Shown piece after piece: positions 48,701 through 60,700 of a stretch of 64,000 nucleotides of DNA. The position numbers were made by a program, and so were the translations under genes. Location: positions 806,001 to 870,000 of the forward strand of contig VWZX01005703.1 in NCBI GenBank assembly GCA_013399015.1. Reading direction: 5' to 3'. The stretch's first letter is position 1; each line of letters starts with the position of its first letter. The notes below the pieces were generated by a model. It was not told where the DNA came from and ran no database searches. It saw only the letters and a program-made list of their open reading frames with translations. Origin of the DNA: Galbula dea (Eukaryota; Chordata; Aves; Piciformes; Galbulidae).

Positions 48701-51700
48701 AGCCTGTTTCCTTGGTAATATTGGCCTCTCTTATTTTTCCCCTCCTGTTATCCACATGGCTTTAAAAGATTTTGAGTCTACATATTTTGTATATGAAAAA
48801 TGATGCCAAAGTATGCAGAAAGGCTCCAAGGAATTTCAGGTTAGCAGGTGAGCTCTTTGTGCACAGAAATACTGAAAGCCTCCAGGCTCCTAAAAATGAA
48901 CAGAAAGATGAACTGTTTTATTCATGAGAGATTTGTCTTCTGCTGTGTTTGCCATGGGCAGAAACTTTTAGTCAGGCAGAAAGAGAGGGATCTCTCAGAG
49001 GTTGAAATGAGATTAATAATCCTTTCTAATTCTAACCTGAATATTCAAATTATTAGCCACTTGACAGTAAGTGTTTGACTTCAGGCTGCTTTGACATTTG
49101 AGAAATAATTATCATGTCTCCTTCTTACTCTGCTACCTCTCCCAGACACATAAATGGGTTGCTATGTTTCCCATAAACTTCTAAGTGTCTGGATTAGAAC
49201 ACAGAAACAGAGATTTCTGGTTTTTTTACTTGTAAACTCTCAGCAATTATTTCTCATATCTCATGTCCTTCAGAGAGGGAAACATTCTCTAAATGAACAT
49301 TAGATTCAAGGCAGGAATTGAACTTGAAAGTCTGTTGAATTTTTTGATGTTTTGGTGTTTCTTGTTTAGTCTTTTGAATGATTAGATCTTTTACTGGAGT
49401 TCTGGAAACTGTTACTGTGTTACTTTGACATCATCTCCCATAGTGGTAACACTTTTAAGACTGATAATAGCTGAATTTCAAAGACTGCCATTCTTGAAGC
49501 CACTAGAGAAAGTTCCAGTTCTGTGCTTCCCAGGGGTAGGGATCTGCTGTCCACTTCTTCAGGCTCATGGATGCTGGGTTTTATTCTTCTATCTGCTTGT
49601 TTCCCAATATATGACTTTTGGCCTCCTGGTCCTTTGTTTCTCCATTCACATCTTGGCAGTTAGAATAACAGGAGGTATTGAAAGGCTTCACAAAACACAG
49701 GTTGTAAGAAGTGTGTTGGCAGTGTTGCTTACATCTTTGGGATTAACAGACCACTATCAACCAATCCTGTTACAGAGTATTCAAACAATTTAATTACAGA
49801 TTTGAAGATTAATTAGCTTCTTTTGTCCCTCATTTGTCAACACACTAATGTTCCCTAAATTGTTTTGTCCAACCCATTATAAATATGTGTTCTGAAGGAG
49901 CATCCCTCAGAAGATGAGTTTTCAGGGTATGTTTCTAGCTCTGTGTCTAAGCAGCTCCTGGTGCTGATCATACCTTATTTAGTCTTGGCTCAGTTTGGAT
50001 CCATTGCTCAACTATAGTAGCAGTTCTGGTTTAAGAGACTCCTCATAAAGACCCCAGGTTTAGTATTGCAGTAGAGATTGTACATGTCATCTCTTAGCTT
50101 CACCTGTATTACCAGGGTACCATCACAGACCATAGAGACTTTGGCTAGCAAGCTTCAAACCTAACTATCATTATGAGCAACATAGTTCATCCACATCCCT
50201 CAAATGCAAACCACTGCTGCCAACACTTGATCTAGGTGAATTAACTTCCCTCAGATTTCTGTTTTGCCTCTGACTTCTGAAGAGACTTATCCACTGTGTC
50301 TCTTTGGTTTTACAAGCAATCTGAAGTTTTGGAAGGTGTTCTAGATACATCTCTGTTCCCTGGATCTGGTTATCTTCAGTAAGATCCAAGGTACCTTCTT
50401 CAATGAGATTTAAGGTGGTTCACCTCCAAGAATGGTTCCATAAAGCCCATATTCCAGTGGTGACTTTAGTAGCACCTCTTTAGGACTCTTTAGATGCACC
50501 AGCACATCTTAGCAGCTGTTCAGTCCAGTGCTGAGAAGTCCTCCCATTGCTTACACAGTGAGTGCTCTCATGGTATTTCAGGTGCTTAATCCTCAGAGAA
50601 AGTTTGGATTCCTTTATGCCTGGTTTGTCTTTTCAGTAACAGGTCAACTATTCAACTCTCTGAATTTTGTTGAGTTTCTGATAGTCAATTGTCTCCTAAA
50701 ATAGTCTAGCAACACCTAAAATAGTCTCTAAAAAATGGTTTTGTTCTCTGAGCTACAGACCTGCTCTGAATCTGTGTCTACTGTAATTAAGGCAGTTTGC
50801 CCACTGATAAGTTAGCTTCTCAATGCACATTTTGATGCTTGTCTGTTCCTTGCATGTCCTGGACTGCAGTTGTCTCCAGCCTTCAGAAGCTCACAGGACC
50901 AGATGCCTGACCATGGCCATTGCAGACATCCTGTGGCGTGCAGGAGGCAATGAAAGAGCAATTGTGGCACTGTAAGTAGGAGAAGCAGGGTTTAGGTATT
51001 GGCCAATGCTCCTCTACTTGTGTCTGTTATACATGGACATTGTTTACAAAAGGAAAGCTTTGTGCAGTCTAAAATGGCTTAGGGAGAAATGCAAACTGTG
51101 CTTTCTGCTGTCCCAGGGGCTGGGACAGAACAGTCAGATCCTTTCAAATTGCTGTCCAAAGTCCTGTGGATTTCACTGAGGCAACAATTCCTCCAGAATC
51201 TTTACTGAGAGGCATTTTGCAGGAGGCAGCATTTTAGTTCAGTAGTTTTATATTGCAGAATATTCTATTATGACTGGAATTAATTTCCTGTTGCTGTAGC
51301 TGCCTATAATTTACTTTATGCTATGCAATCAGACTCTTGTACCTAAGACATCTAATTTCTAGCTCCTAGCTTTGGCTCTACTGGATCCTACATGACATTT
51401 TTAAGTGAGAATAGGTCCTTTCTTTTATTGGATCACTAAGCTGAAAAATAACAGAAGCTTTTGGGCACAGATATCCTTCTTCCAATCTGAAATAGAATCT
51501 GCAAATTCAAAGACATTTCAAATGATATTTTGCATCTATCAAATGCTTCCTCTGTAAATATATTGGACATATGTTCTACTTGTTTTAATGTCATTCCTTT
51601 AATATTCTTTTCCAATAAAAACTGTCAGTGACATCTTAAACCTGTATTTATCCTGTCTAGAGAAACATAGGAAACAGACTGAGAGAGCACAGCACAGCTA

Positions 51701-54700
51701 AAGTATATGCTTCATTGGGAAAATGTGATTTAATAGGTAATATGAACTTAGGCAAAAAGTCCTTTTTTAAGTAAAAATGGTTACAAATTGTAATAGAAAC
51801 AATCTTTGGCTCATCATTCAGTTCATAAAACATGTTGATTTCTCATTAATGCCATTTTATCCCTTTTAACCTGAGCTTTGGTTTTGTCTGAATATCCTCC
51901 TCAGGCCATCAGGAAGACAGCAGTTCACCCCCATAGGAAAATATAAGGCAGATGGAATCCTAGAAACTGTAAGGCTCTGTGTAACTCACCCTAACATTCT
52001 CATTGTTCTTATTTTAGTACAGTGAATCTTATTTCCATTGCTCTCTGACTGCTTGAAAACCTTTTATGTCATGTTAGTTGTGATCCAACACCCAAATAAG
52101 AAAATCCTGCAGTCTGCCTGCCTCTGTCATCCCAGTGACTGTGGGCAGTTGGCTTCTTGAAGTCCTTTCTGTTCCATCTTCCTTTCAAGCTTACCACCCA
52201 TACTCACTTTTACTGCTGTGCACATGGATCCTTTAAGCTGAGCAGCATGTCCATGAGCATCAAAAGGCAATGTTTTCTTCTTGTCTTACATCAAATTCTT
52301 TGCCTTTTTTTTTCCCCTCCAGAAGGTCCAAATGGCAAGAGACATCTCAGTTATGCCTTTATTTCCATCTGAAGCTCTCCAATGGCTTTGCAAGCTGTGA
52401 TGCTGTAAGCCAGGATTTAGTGCTTTAAGGAAATATTACCAACCTCTTCAATGGAGGAATGAATGTGTCAACAACTTTTCAGAACCAGACAGTTTTGGAG
52501 TGCAACCCTTCCAAGAAAATATGTTCACATAATTCTGAGCTGCTGGCTATTTCAGAGTACAGCTCACACCATGATGCTCCCTCTGAGTAGTGCTTATCAA
52601 AGGTCATGTGGCCAAAGCCACAGTGAAAATGTGATGGAAAGGAAGATAATCCAGATTGCTTGACCTTTCCTCACACTGCACCTGCAAGAATAGAGTTTGT
52701 ATCAAACTCTGAAGATGGGAAAATAGACAAAGAATGTTGAAGGGCCTGGATCTGTGAACTCTCCTGAACTTCATGTTCAAGAGGAGTTTGCAGGGGAGTA
52801 TTCTCTGAGTATGATGAGTGCTCTGATTCGTGCCTCTTGTAGGTGGCTCACACACAAGGCACAAACTCCTGAGCTACTTGCCCATTCTGTGTCTTCTAAA
52901 GCTGCAGTATTCCTTGGTTTTATTCTAGGAACTGTTTTTCATTACATAAATGATGCCTAGAATTGAATCAAGCTGTCTGTTCTGATAAGCTATTGCACCA
53001 AGTAACAACAACAAGAGGTAGATTTCATGTAATCTTGATTCCTTTTGTTAGTTCAGATCTTCCCAATCATATTTCAAATTTTGGCTGCTTCAGTTCAGCT
53101 TTCAGGTTATAAAAATGAATTGTTACTGTTTCAGTTACTTTTATTTTCTTCTTCCATTTCTTCCCAGCTAATACTGCATAGTGCCACAAGATATGAAGAT
53201 CTGACTCTATTTCTTCAGCAGAATATCCACCAGGTACTGAGTATGGAGAAGATACTAAGCCTGTTACAGTCAGCTGCCAATCTTTCCATGTTTGTCAGTC
53301 TCAGATGATGTCTTCTGACCAGAGTTTCAAACACTATCTGGACATCTCTTGCATCTTAACAAGCAGAGCAACAAATTCAGCTTTAGCATAAATGTGAACA
53401 GTTTCTTTTCTGCTTTTAGTTCAATTTGCATTTCCTTAGGATTGGGCAAAAAAATGTACAGAACAAACCAAATAAAACCAGTCCTTTTCTTTTTCAGTTT
53501 GAAATTGGTCCCTGTGGGTGCATCCTCCTGACTGTGTCTGTCATCTTATCAAGATCCATCAATCTGTAAGTGCCTCTGTCTCCTTGTTTGAGAAACTGCA
53601 AAGCAAACAAGCTTGTGCAAAGTGAGGAAACAGCCATGATGTACTTAACTCTCTGGGCTTTCTAATCTGTCTTGATGTTTGCTCTGATAAATATAGGGAA
53701 TTGATGCAGATTTACTCACCTAATCTTGGCTTTTTTTGCTGTATGTATGTGTATATGCTGTTAAAGAGGCAGTGATCTGTCCACTCTGGTATAAATAACT
53801 ACATCTAAACATTAGGCATCATGCAAGAGTCACTTAGAGGATTATTTATTTTACATGCTTTAGGTATCTGTCTCAGGTAGAGGTGAGTAACTTGCTTCAG
53901 GTGCCCCAGTCTCCCCATCAGTCATAATGATAAGGAAAGGTTAGTATCAGATGGATTAGGCAGCTAATTTTTAGGTGGTTATAAGTAAGGTGTGACAAAT
54001 CTGGCCTCAGTTTCTTGGTGTAATAAATATGCTGAGCTCTAACTAAAGGGTAGTTATCCTAGCCTCATTGAGGCTTACCCAAGCACAGTTCCAGTTGATT
54101 GTGCTTTTCTACAGATGAAACACATTTCTGTGGTACTGTGAATAGCAGAGTGGGTCAGAATAGAAAGCAATCTCCTAGAGTTATCTGCAAGGGAAAAGAA
54201 CTGCTCCCTGAAAACTCACAGTAACAGCTGCCTCAAAAAGAGCAGCAGCACTTGAAAGCATCATGGGGTTGATTTATGTAAGCTTTTGTTTCTGACATCT
54301 CTGCATTGTCTTGAAAATAAAGAGCAGCTTTGTCCAAATTTGTGACATGCATTCAGCTGCTCACCTACTGAGATTCCTACAAGTGGACACAGATTGGTTT
54401 TGCTTTGTTCTGTTGTCACTTCCTCCTTTCTTTTGCTTAGAGTAATACTACAGGCCATTGCCTTGCCTCTGCTTTTGCATTCTAACACAAATGACTTGAC
54501 GATTTTACAGCATACCTCATTTAGTTTCATTTTTCTAGCAATTTACAGCAGCAGAGTCCAGATTATGAAGGTATATAAGCAGATAACAATACCTTTGGCA
54601 TTTGGTAGAATCACCAAAAGCAGCAATGTTCCTAGTTAACTACTGACTGCATTGCTTTACTTGCTATAAAATGATAAACATTCTTTCATAATATAAGCTA

Positions 54701-57700
54701 GGAGCTTATTTTTTTTGCCATCACCTCTCAGTTCTTAACAGATGGATTCTGACAAGGCCAATCAATCATCTGTGTTTGTGGTTGGAGGAGCTGAATGTCT
54801 AAAGTGAACATGAAAATTCCTTATGGTACTTATTTGTATTTTTAGGGATCTAAATATTTTTACAGTTCTGGTCCACAGTGTCAGATTTGTTTATAGAATT
54901 TCAAGGAAGATTCATGTCTCTCTCACAAAACTTCATTTTTAAGCCCTGTTCCTCTTCTAGCTTGGCACTGTGTAATACATTGCCTGGCCACCTATCTTTT
55001 GTTTAGAAGAAGGAGGAATTTTTCTCTGCCACTGCATACAGTGGAATGTGTTTTCAGACCTTTGCATGTGGTTTTTAGGAATGCAGACTGAATTAGGTTT
55101 AAGTCATTTTCAGGAATAGATTTCCATGGCTATGCCAAGGTGCTTCTCTTAGGATATCACAGCTAGCAAGACAGCTAACTCCCTGCTCATGTCATCAAGA
55201 AACATGTAGCATGTTGGGAGTCTTACCAGCATTGTAAGTGAGGATTTACATAACTGGCATAGCGCTGGGTGAAGAGCTGAAGACAAATAAGAGTTGGTTT
55301 AGATTTTTAACAGAAATTCAGCAAATAAATGTAGACAAATGCCTGGAACCAACATACTTCAGTACCTTTAAACCCACCTGTCTAGATGTAATCTCCATCT
55401 GCCCTGGTTTTTATGTGCTGCCTTGATGTTTGGCTGCTGGAATAGGTTGACTTTTGCTCTGGCTCCATCGCTTTTATATTGTTCCTGATTTTTCTTGTAA
55501 AAGGAAATGCCTGATTTCAGTTAGGTCTTGGGCAGTTGTTGGAAGTCACTGACAAGCTAAATATTTCTACTGAGTGGGAAGGCATGCCAGGAAATGCAGC
55601 ATTCTGCACTGCTTTGGAGAGTTGGCTAATGAGTTTCTCATGCTCCCTGTGCTAACGATCCTCACTGGGAGAGCTGATAACAAATGGCCAACGAGGAGTG
55701 AGAATTCCTGAGGAAGTTGCTGAGAACGTGTTGTTGCTTCTGGTACAGGAAGGGATGCTGGTCACTAACAATTGTAACTTCTTTTTTTTTTTAACAACCA
55801 GTGACAAATTAAAAAATAGTAGGTGTATTGTACTAGCTCAGGGGACTGATCTTCCTGAACCTGCCAAATGGCTACTGAAATCTTCTTGTTGGTAAGAACT
55901 ACAAGATATTGTTCATCTTTTCCACCTGGGAGAGACTGAGCTTAAAGATGGGCAGCAAACCCCTCTGTGGGCTTCACTATTGCATCTGAGAATGGCATAT
56001 TGCATGGAGGAAAGATAGGGATACTCAGGAGTGGTTTATACTGCAATAAACCCAGAGTCTTACTGAAGTTACAGCATCTACTGGAACTGCAGCACAAGCT
56101 TTCTCTGCTAGGTGCTGTCTGGTCACCTCTGACACTTGGCACCTTCCTCACTCTGCTTCCTCATGCAAAACCATTGCTGTGTTGGGAAAACCATTGCTGC
56201 ACTGGGAAAACCACTGCTGTGTTGGGAAAACCACTGCTGTGTTGGGATGTGGCTGATACCGATCCATTCACTGAAAAGCCTCCTTTAAATTTCAGCTTCT
56301 TACCAGCTTCTGTTTCCACTGCCATGTTTTTCTTTTATCAGTGAGTAACTATTGCATGAAACTGTCAGTAAACTTATTGTAGCAAAGAGCATATTGAATG
56401 AGAGAACTCCTTAGGTCAAATTCCTTTGTGGAAAAGCAGTTTTCAAGCTAAACAGAACCTCATCTGAAACACTCACTGTGTTACTTCCAAATTTGCTGAC
56501 CAAAAGCATGGAATCACCAGTGTTTGCAGTCTCATTTGTTGACCTGGGATGCTTCAGCTCTTCCTGATAGCAGATCACAAATGTGGTTCTGCAGTCATTG
56601 GTCATTTGAGTATCTTTTCAGGTTTTTTTCTCTGGAGTGTTTGTGTGAGAATAAAGAAAAGGATGGCTTTATCTGTGGGAAAAAGCTCCAGGTCAGGAGG
56701 AGGCTGTGTACTTCATTAAGGTTGGCCCTCAGTAAACCTAGGAAAACACACGTCAACACCTTTTTCCTTTCTGTGATCCCACAAGTCTCTGCTGCTCCAG
56801 CCCTCTTTCAAAATCACTTGTGTTGTTTCCATTTCTGAGTGGAAATCAACTGCTGGAATTTGGCATCTCTAGCCATGGTGTTACCTGCCTTTTAGACATG
56901 ATTTTGCTGGTAAATTGTCATCTGGATGATTTCCTATTGCTGCAAGGACAGAATAAGCAGTCTTAATTGACTATACACTTCATGATGATAAATAATATTA
57001 AATAATCTCAAATAACCATATTAAAATTAGGAAACAATGCAATTAAAGCATACTGAAAACCAAGCCCTGGGAAGACTGCCTTTACTCAGTCAGACAAGTT
57101 TTTATTGAGATGTGTAATAGAAGATAATCATCCCTGTAGTAACCTAGAGTGAGTCCTGTTGTGCATTGACTGTGAAATGTTCCTGATCCTGACCTGGGAC
57201 TTGATTTTAAACTCTCTCAGTCATGTAGGACATAGAAAAAGAGAGTGATGTTCTGTTGGTGCATGATTTATGGGTGGAACAATGAGTCCTCCACCCTCAA
57301 TCCACTTTTCTTAACGGACACCTTTTCCTGTCTCAGAGCCAATCTCTGATTTAGGGATCACCTAAGATGCACTTACTTTTCTCATGCTCTTTGGCTGATG
57401 GAGAAAGGCTTTCTGTGAGGTGAGCATTTGGCTTGTCCAGTGGTGAGAGCAATTACAACTTCACATAGCAGATCCAGTCACATGAGGCATACTCAGTTCT
57501 TGAGGGAAATACAAGAGGTTTTTGTGTTTGATATCATGCCAAATGAGAGGTAATTTGCTATTGTGAAAATAAGAGATCTTTTAAGAACTGTAAAGAAGAT
57601 AATAAAGGGAAGGGACTCAGAGAAGAGCTGTCAGTATGGGGAAGGTTACTGGTAGAGTTCCACAGTAATCAATTTAGGATTAAACTTAGTCTTTATTCCC

Positions 57701-60700
57701 TACAGTAATGTTGGAAAAAGGGAGTGGTGTGCTAAGGATATGAAATCTCCTGGTGACTCAAAAGCTGAAAGGCACTGTCAATACAGAGAACAAATTGTGT
57801 TGTACAGAAAGAGTTGGCTCAGCTTCATGAGGAGGGTAAGAAAGATTTTGTTTTAACTACAGAAACTACAAGGTCATGCAAACAGAGGCTACTCACTGCT
57901 GTAGTGTGGGGGTTCAGAAACTGTAAGTGGCAGGAGAGGGAGCTGAGAAGAGTAGTGGAGCACACAGTGACTTGGAGCCAACAAAATAAAATAGCATTGG
58001 GTCTACTTGTAGGGTGTGTCAACCTAAATAGTTTCAGGAGGTGAAGAAATATGAATAGCTTGTGGAAGGCAGTGGTGTGTCCTCATTGAAATACCATGTC
58101 AAATTGTGTTCATCCATTGAAACTGGGAGGAGTGTAGGAGAACTCTCTCTTAGAAGAACAAAAGTTTTAATCTTTTTCTAGCCTAAAAATCAAATTTTGA
58201 GAGGGGTCATAACTCTTTTCTAAAAGCATGAGAGGGTAGAGTTTGTAAGCAAAGAAGAAGGACCAAGTGATCTGAAGCCCATTCCTAAGTGACTGATTAG
58301 CTTTGTTATCTTCCCAATGTTGTTTTTTGCCTTTCCTTCAGGAAATCAAAGCATTTCAGAAATGAACTCTTTTGTTTTCAGAGAAATGAGGTGTATTTAT
58401 TAGAAGGACTCCAAAGATGTGAAAGAATAAGTGTGATCTGAGTACAAAATAGAGGAGTTACAAAAGCTCTGCCATATTTTTACCCATTTTCAGCCAGTGT
58501 ACTGTCATTCTGTCTGCTGGTCAGCTGCTTGCTAAATGTGAGGTTTTGAAACTGAACTAGTGGGTTGAATGTGCCAATAGACTAATCACTTTTCACAAGA
58601 GATCTATCCCTCTGAAATATGAATACTTCTGTAGTAGGTTAGCACCTTCTACCTGCAAAGAATCATAGAATCACTGTGGTTGGACAGACCTCTGAGATCA
58701 GGTCTAACCATCCACCCAACACTGCCATGCTGACCACTAAACCATGGCCCCAAGCACCATATCTACATGTGCTTTGAACTCTTCCAGGGATGGGGATTCC
58801 ACCACCTCCATGGGAAGCCTGGGCCAGTGCCTGATAATCCTCTGGGTAAAGAAATTCTTCCTCATATCCAATCTGAACCTCCCCTGGTGCAACTTGAGGC
58901 CATTTGCTCTTCTCCTTGTTACCTGGGAGAAGAGACTGAGCCCCAGCTCACTTCCACCTCCTTTCAGGTAGCTGTAGGGTGATGAAGGAATTAGCTGATG
59001 GGTTAAATGTGCATGGTTATCTCAGTACATGTACATTTTAAGAACTCTGTAAAATCAGCAGCTATATGAAAAAACTAATAAATAAACTAGAATATAACTA
59101 ATATATATATATATAATATAAAGTAAGAAATAAACTAGAATAAAGAATGAAGCCACTTCCTTGCTTTCACTGATGTGAATCCCAAACAGCAATTTTTAAT
59201 TTTTTTAACCTTTTTTCTTTCTATTTTTTTCTTCTTTTTCTTTTTTTTTTTCAGAGCATCTCTTCCCTTCTTTTTTTCAATATTCTCTTGAAACCTTTGC
59301 AATAGGCCAGTATTAAAAATATTATGGAACATTTACACAATTAGCCACTCAGCCATCCTGTCATTTTCCACATCCTCATTGTAATTATTTGAAATCTTTA
59401 TGCTTGAAGATGAATTTTTCTCCTTCCCAACCCATTTTCTATTTCTGGAGTAGACTTGTCATTGTATGTTTGTTAATGTAGCTGTCTGTTGCCATGAACA
59501 AAGTGAGGTCACCAATTTTCTGTCACAGCTTTGCCACAGAGTTAAGAACTGTAAACCAGCTAACACTTACTTAAATGCACTATTTTTTTTTGGTTTACAT
59601 TGTTTTATTTTGTTCTATCAATCCAAACTGTGCTTAGGGTAAATAACTGATAGGAACTAACTCATATTTTAACAGTCTGGAGTTATTGTTACAGTTTATG
59701 TGTGTTTGTGGTTAATATTCAATGCTCAGATGTTCTCCATGTAAAGTTTGGCAACAGTTTTCCTGGAAGTAAGTTAAGAATTAATGTTTATGAAGCATTT
59801 TGAAGATGTTTTCTTTATCTAACTAGGTATTACTTGCTAAGAAAAGCTCATCTCTTTACAGGTTCTGTTACATCAAAATATTTACATTTACCATTCTGCA
59901 CCAGCATGCTCCTAGCTCAATTTCCAGGTAGGCTCAGGTACTACCATGCCTCTCAGAAAATACTGATAATATTTCATGGAGAAGAACTATTTACCATGGA
60001 CACTGTTCTCTTTGGCAGTGTCTTCCTACTGCCCTTTCTTTCAAAGCAGCAAGCAGAGCACAGAGCTGTAAAGCAAGGAGAAGCCTTTAGCTCATCTTCT
60101 GATGATGAATATGATACTTCAAAATCTCCTGTTTTCAAGTTAAAGGGTTTTTCTCTTTTAAAATGATTTTAAAAATGATAAATGGGAAATTCCAGGCAGA
60201 GACAAAACAGTGCAAGTACTAATGGTGTAGTCTTTACTCTCAAATCTCTTTTGACATCTGATACAGCCAAGGCACCAGAGTGATAAAATGGTTCACATTT
60301 GCTTGTCATCAATGAACGTCTTCCCAGCCCAGCAGCAAACAAAACACATTGGTATTGCTAGCTGCTGTTTTTACACTGCATAAAATGTCCTTGCACTTAG
60401 AAGCTGCTGCCTGTTATTATAAATACACCTGCACAGGAGCTGCTGGGGCTCTGACAGGTATGACTAATAATCTTAAAGCCATTTAGAAGAGGTGTAAATC
60501 TCCTAGGTATCTGCCTTACTGTTTGTTTCCTCATTAGCAGGGATGATTTGAAAGGCAGATGTTCTTCTTCTCAAAAATCTGAGCTACACCTCTCAGCTCC
60601 CATATTGTTTGTACCTCCAGATGAAATTAGAACTTCCTCCCATTGTCCTGGCCGTACGTCCCACCGCCCCCAGCTGACGCATATGGGAGCCTGCTCCTTT

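Noticed and set aside
49425..49793. 122-codon hydrophobic open frame in intron 9
   Set aside because: Looks membrane-like, but starts and ends in intron without promoter or known family; chance from T-rich sequence.
59834..60166. 110-codon open frame ending in an acidic Ser-rich stretch
   Set aside because: The tail (SSSSDDEYD) looks protein-like, but the frame lies deep in intron 13 with no homologous segment in MINDY4 and no splice phase that fits.
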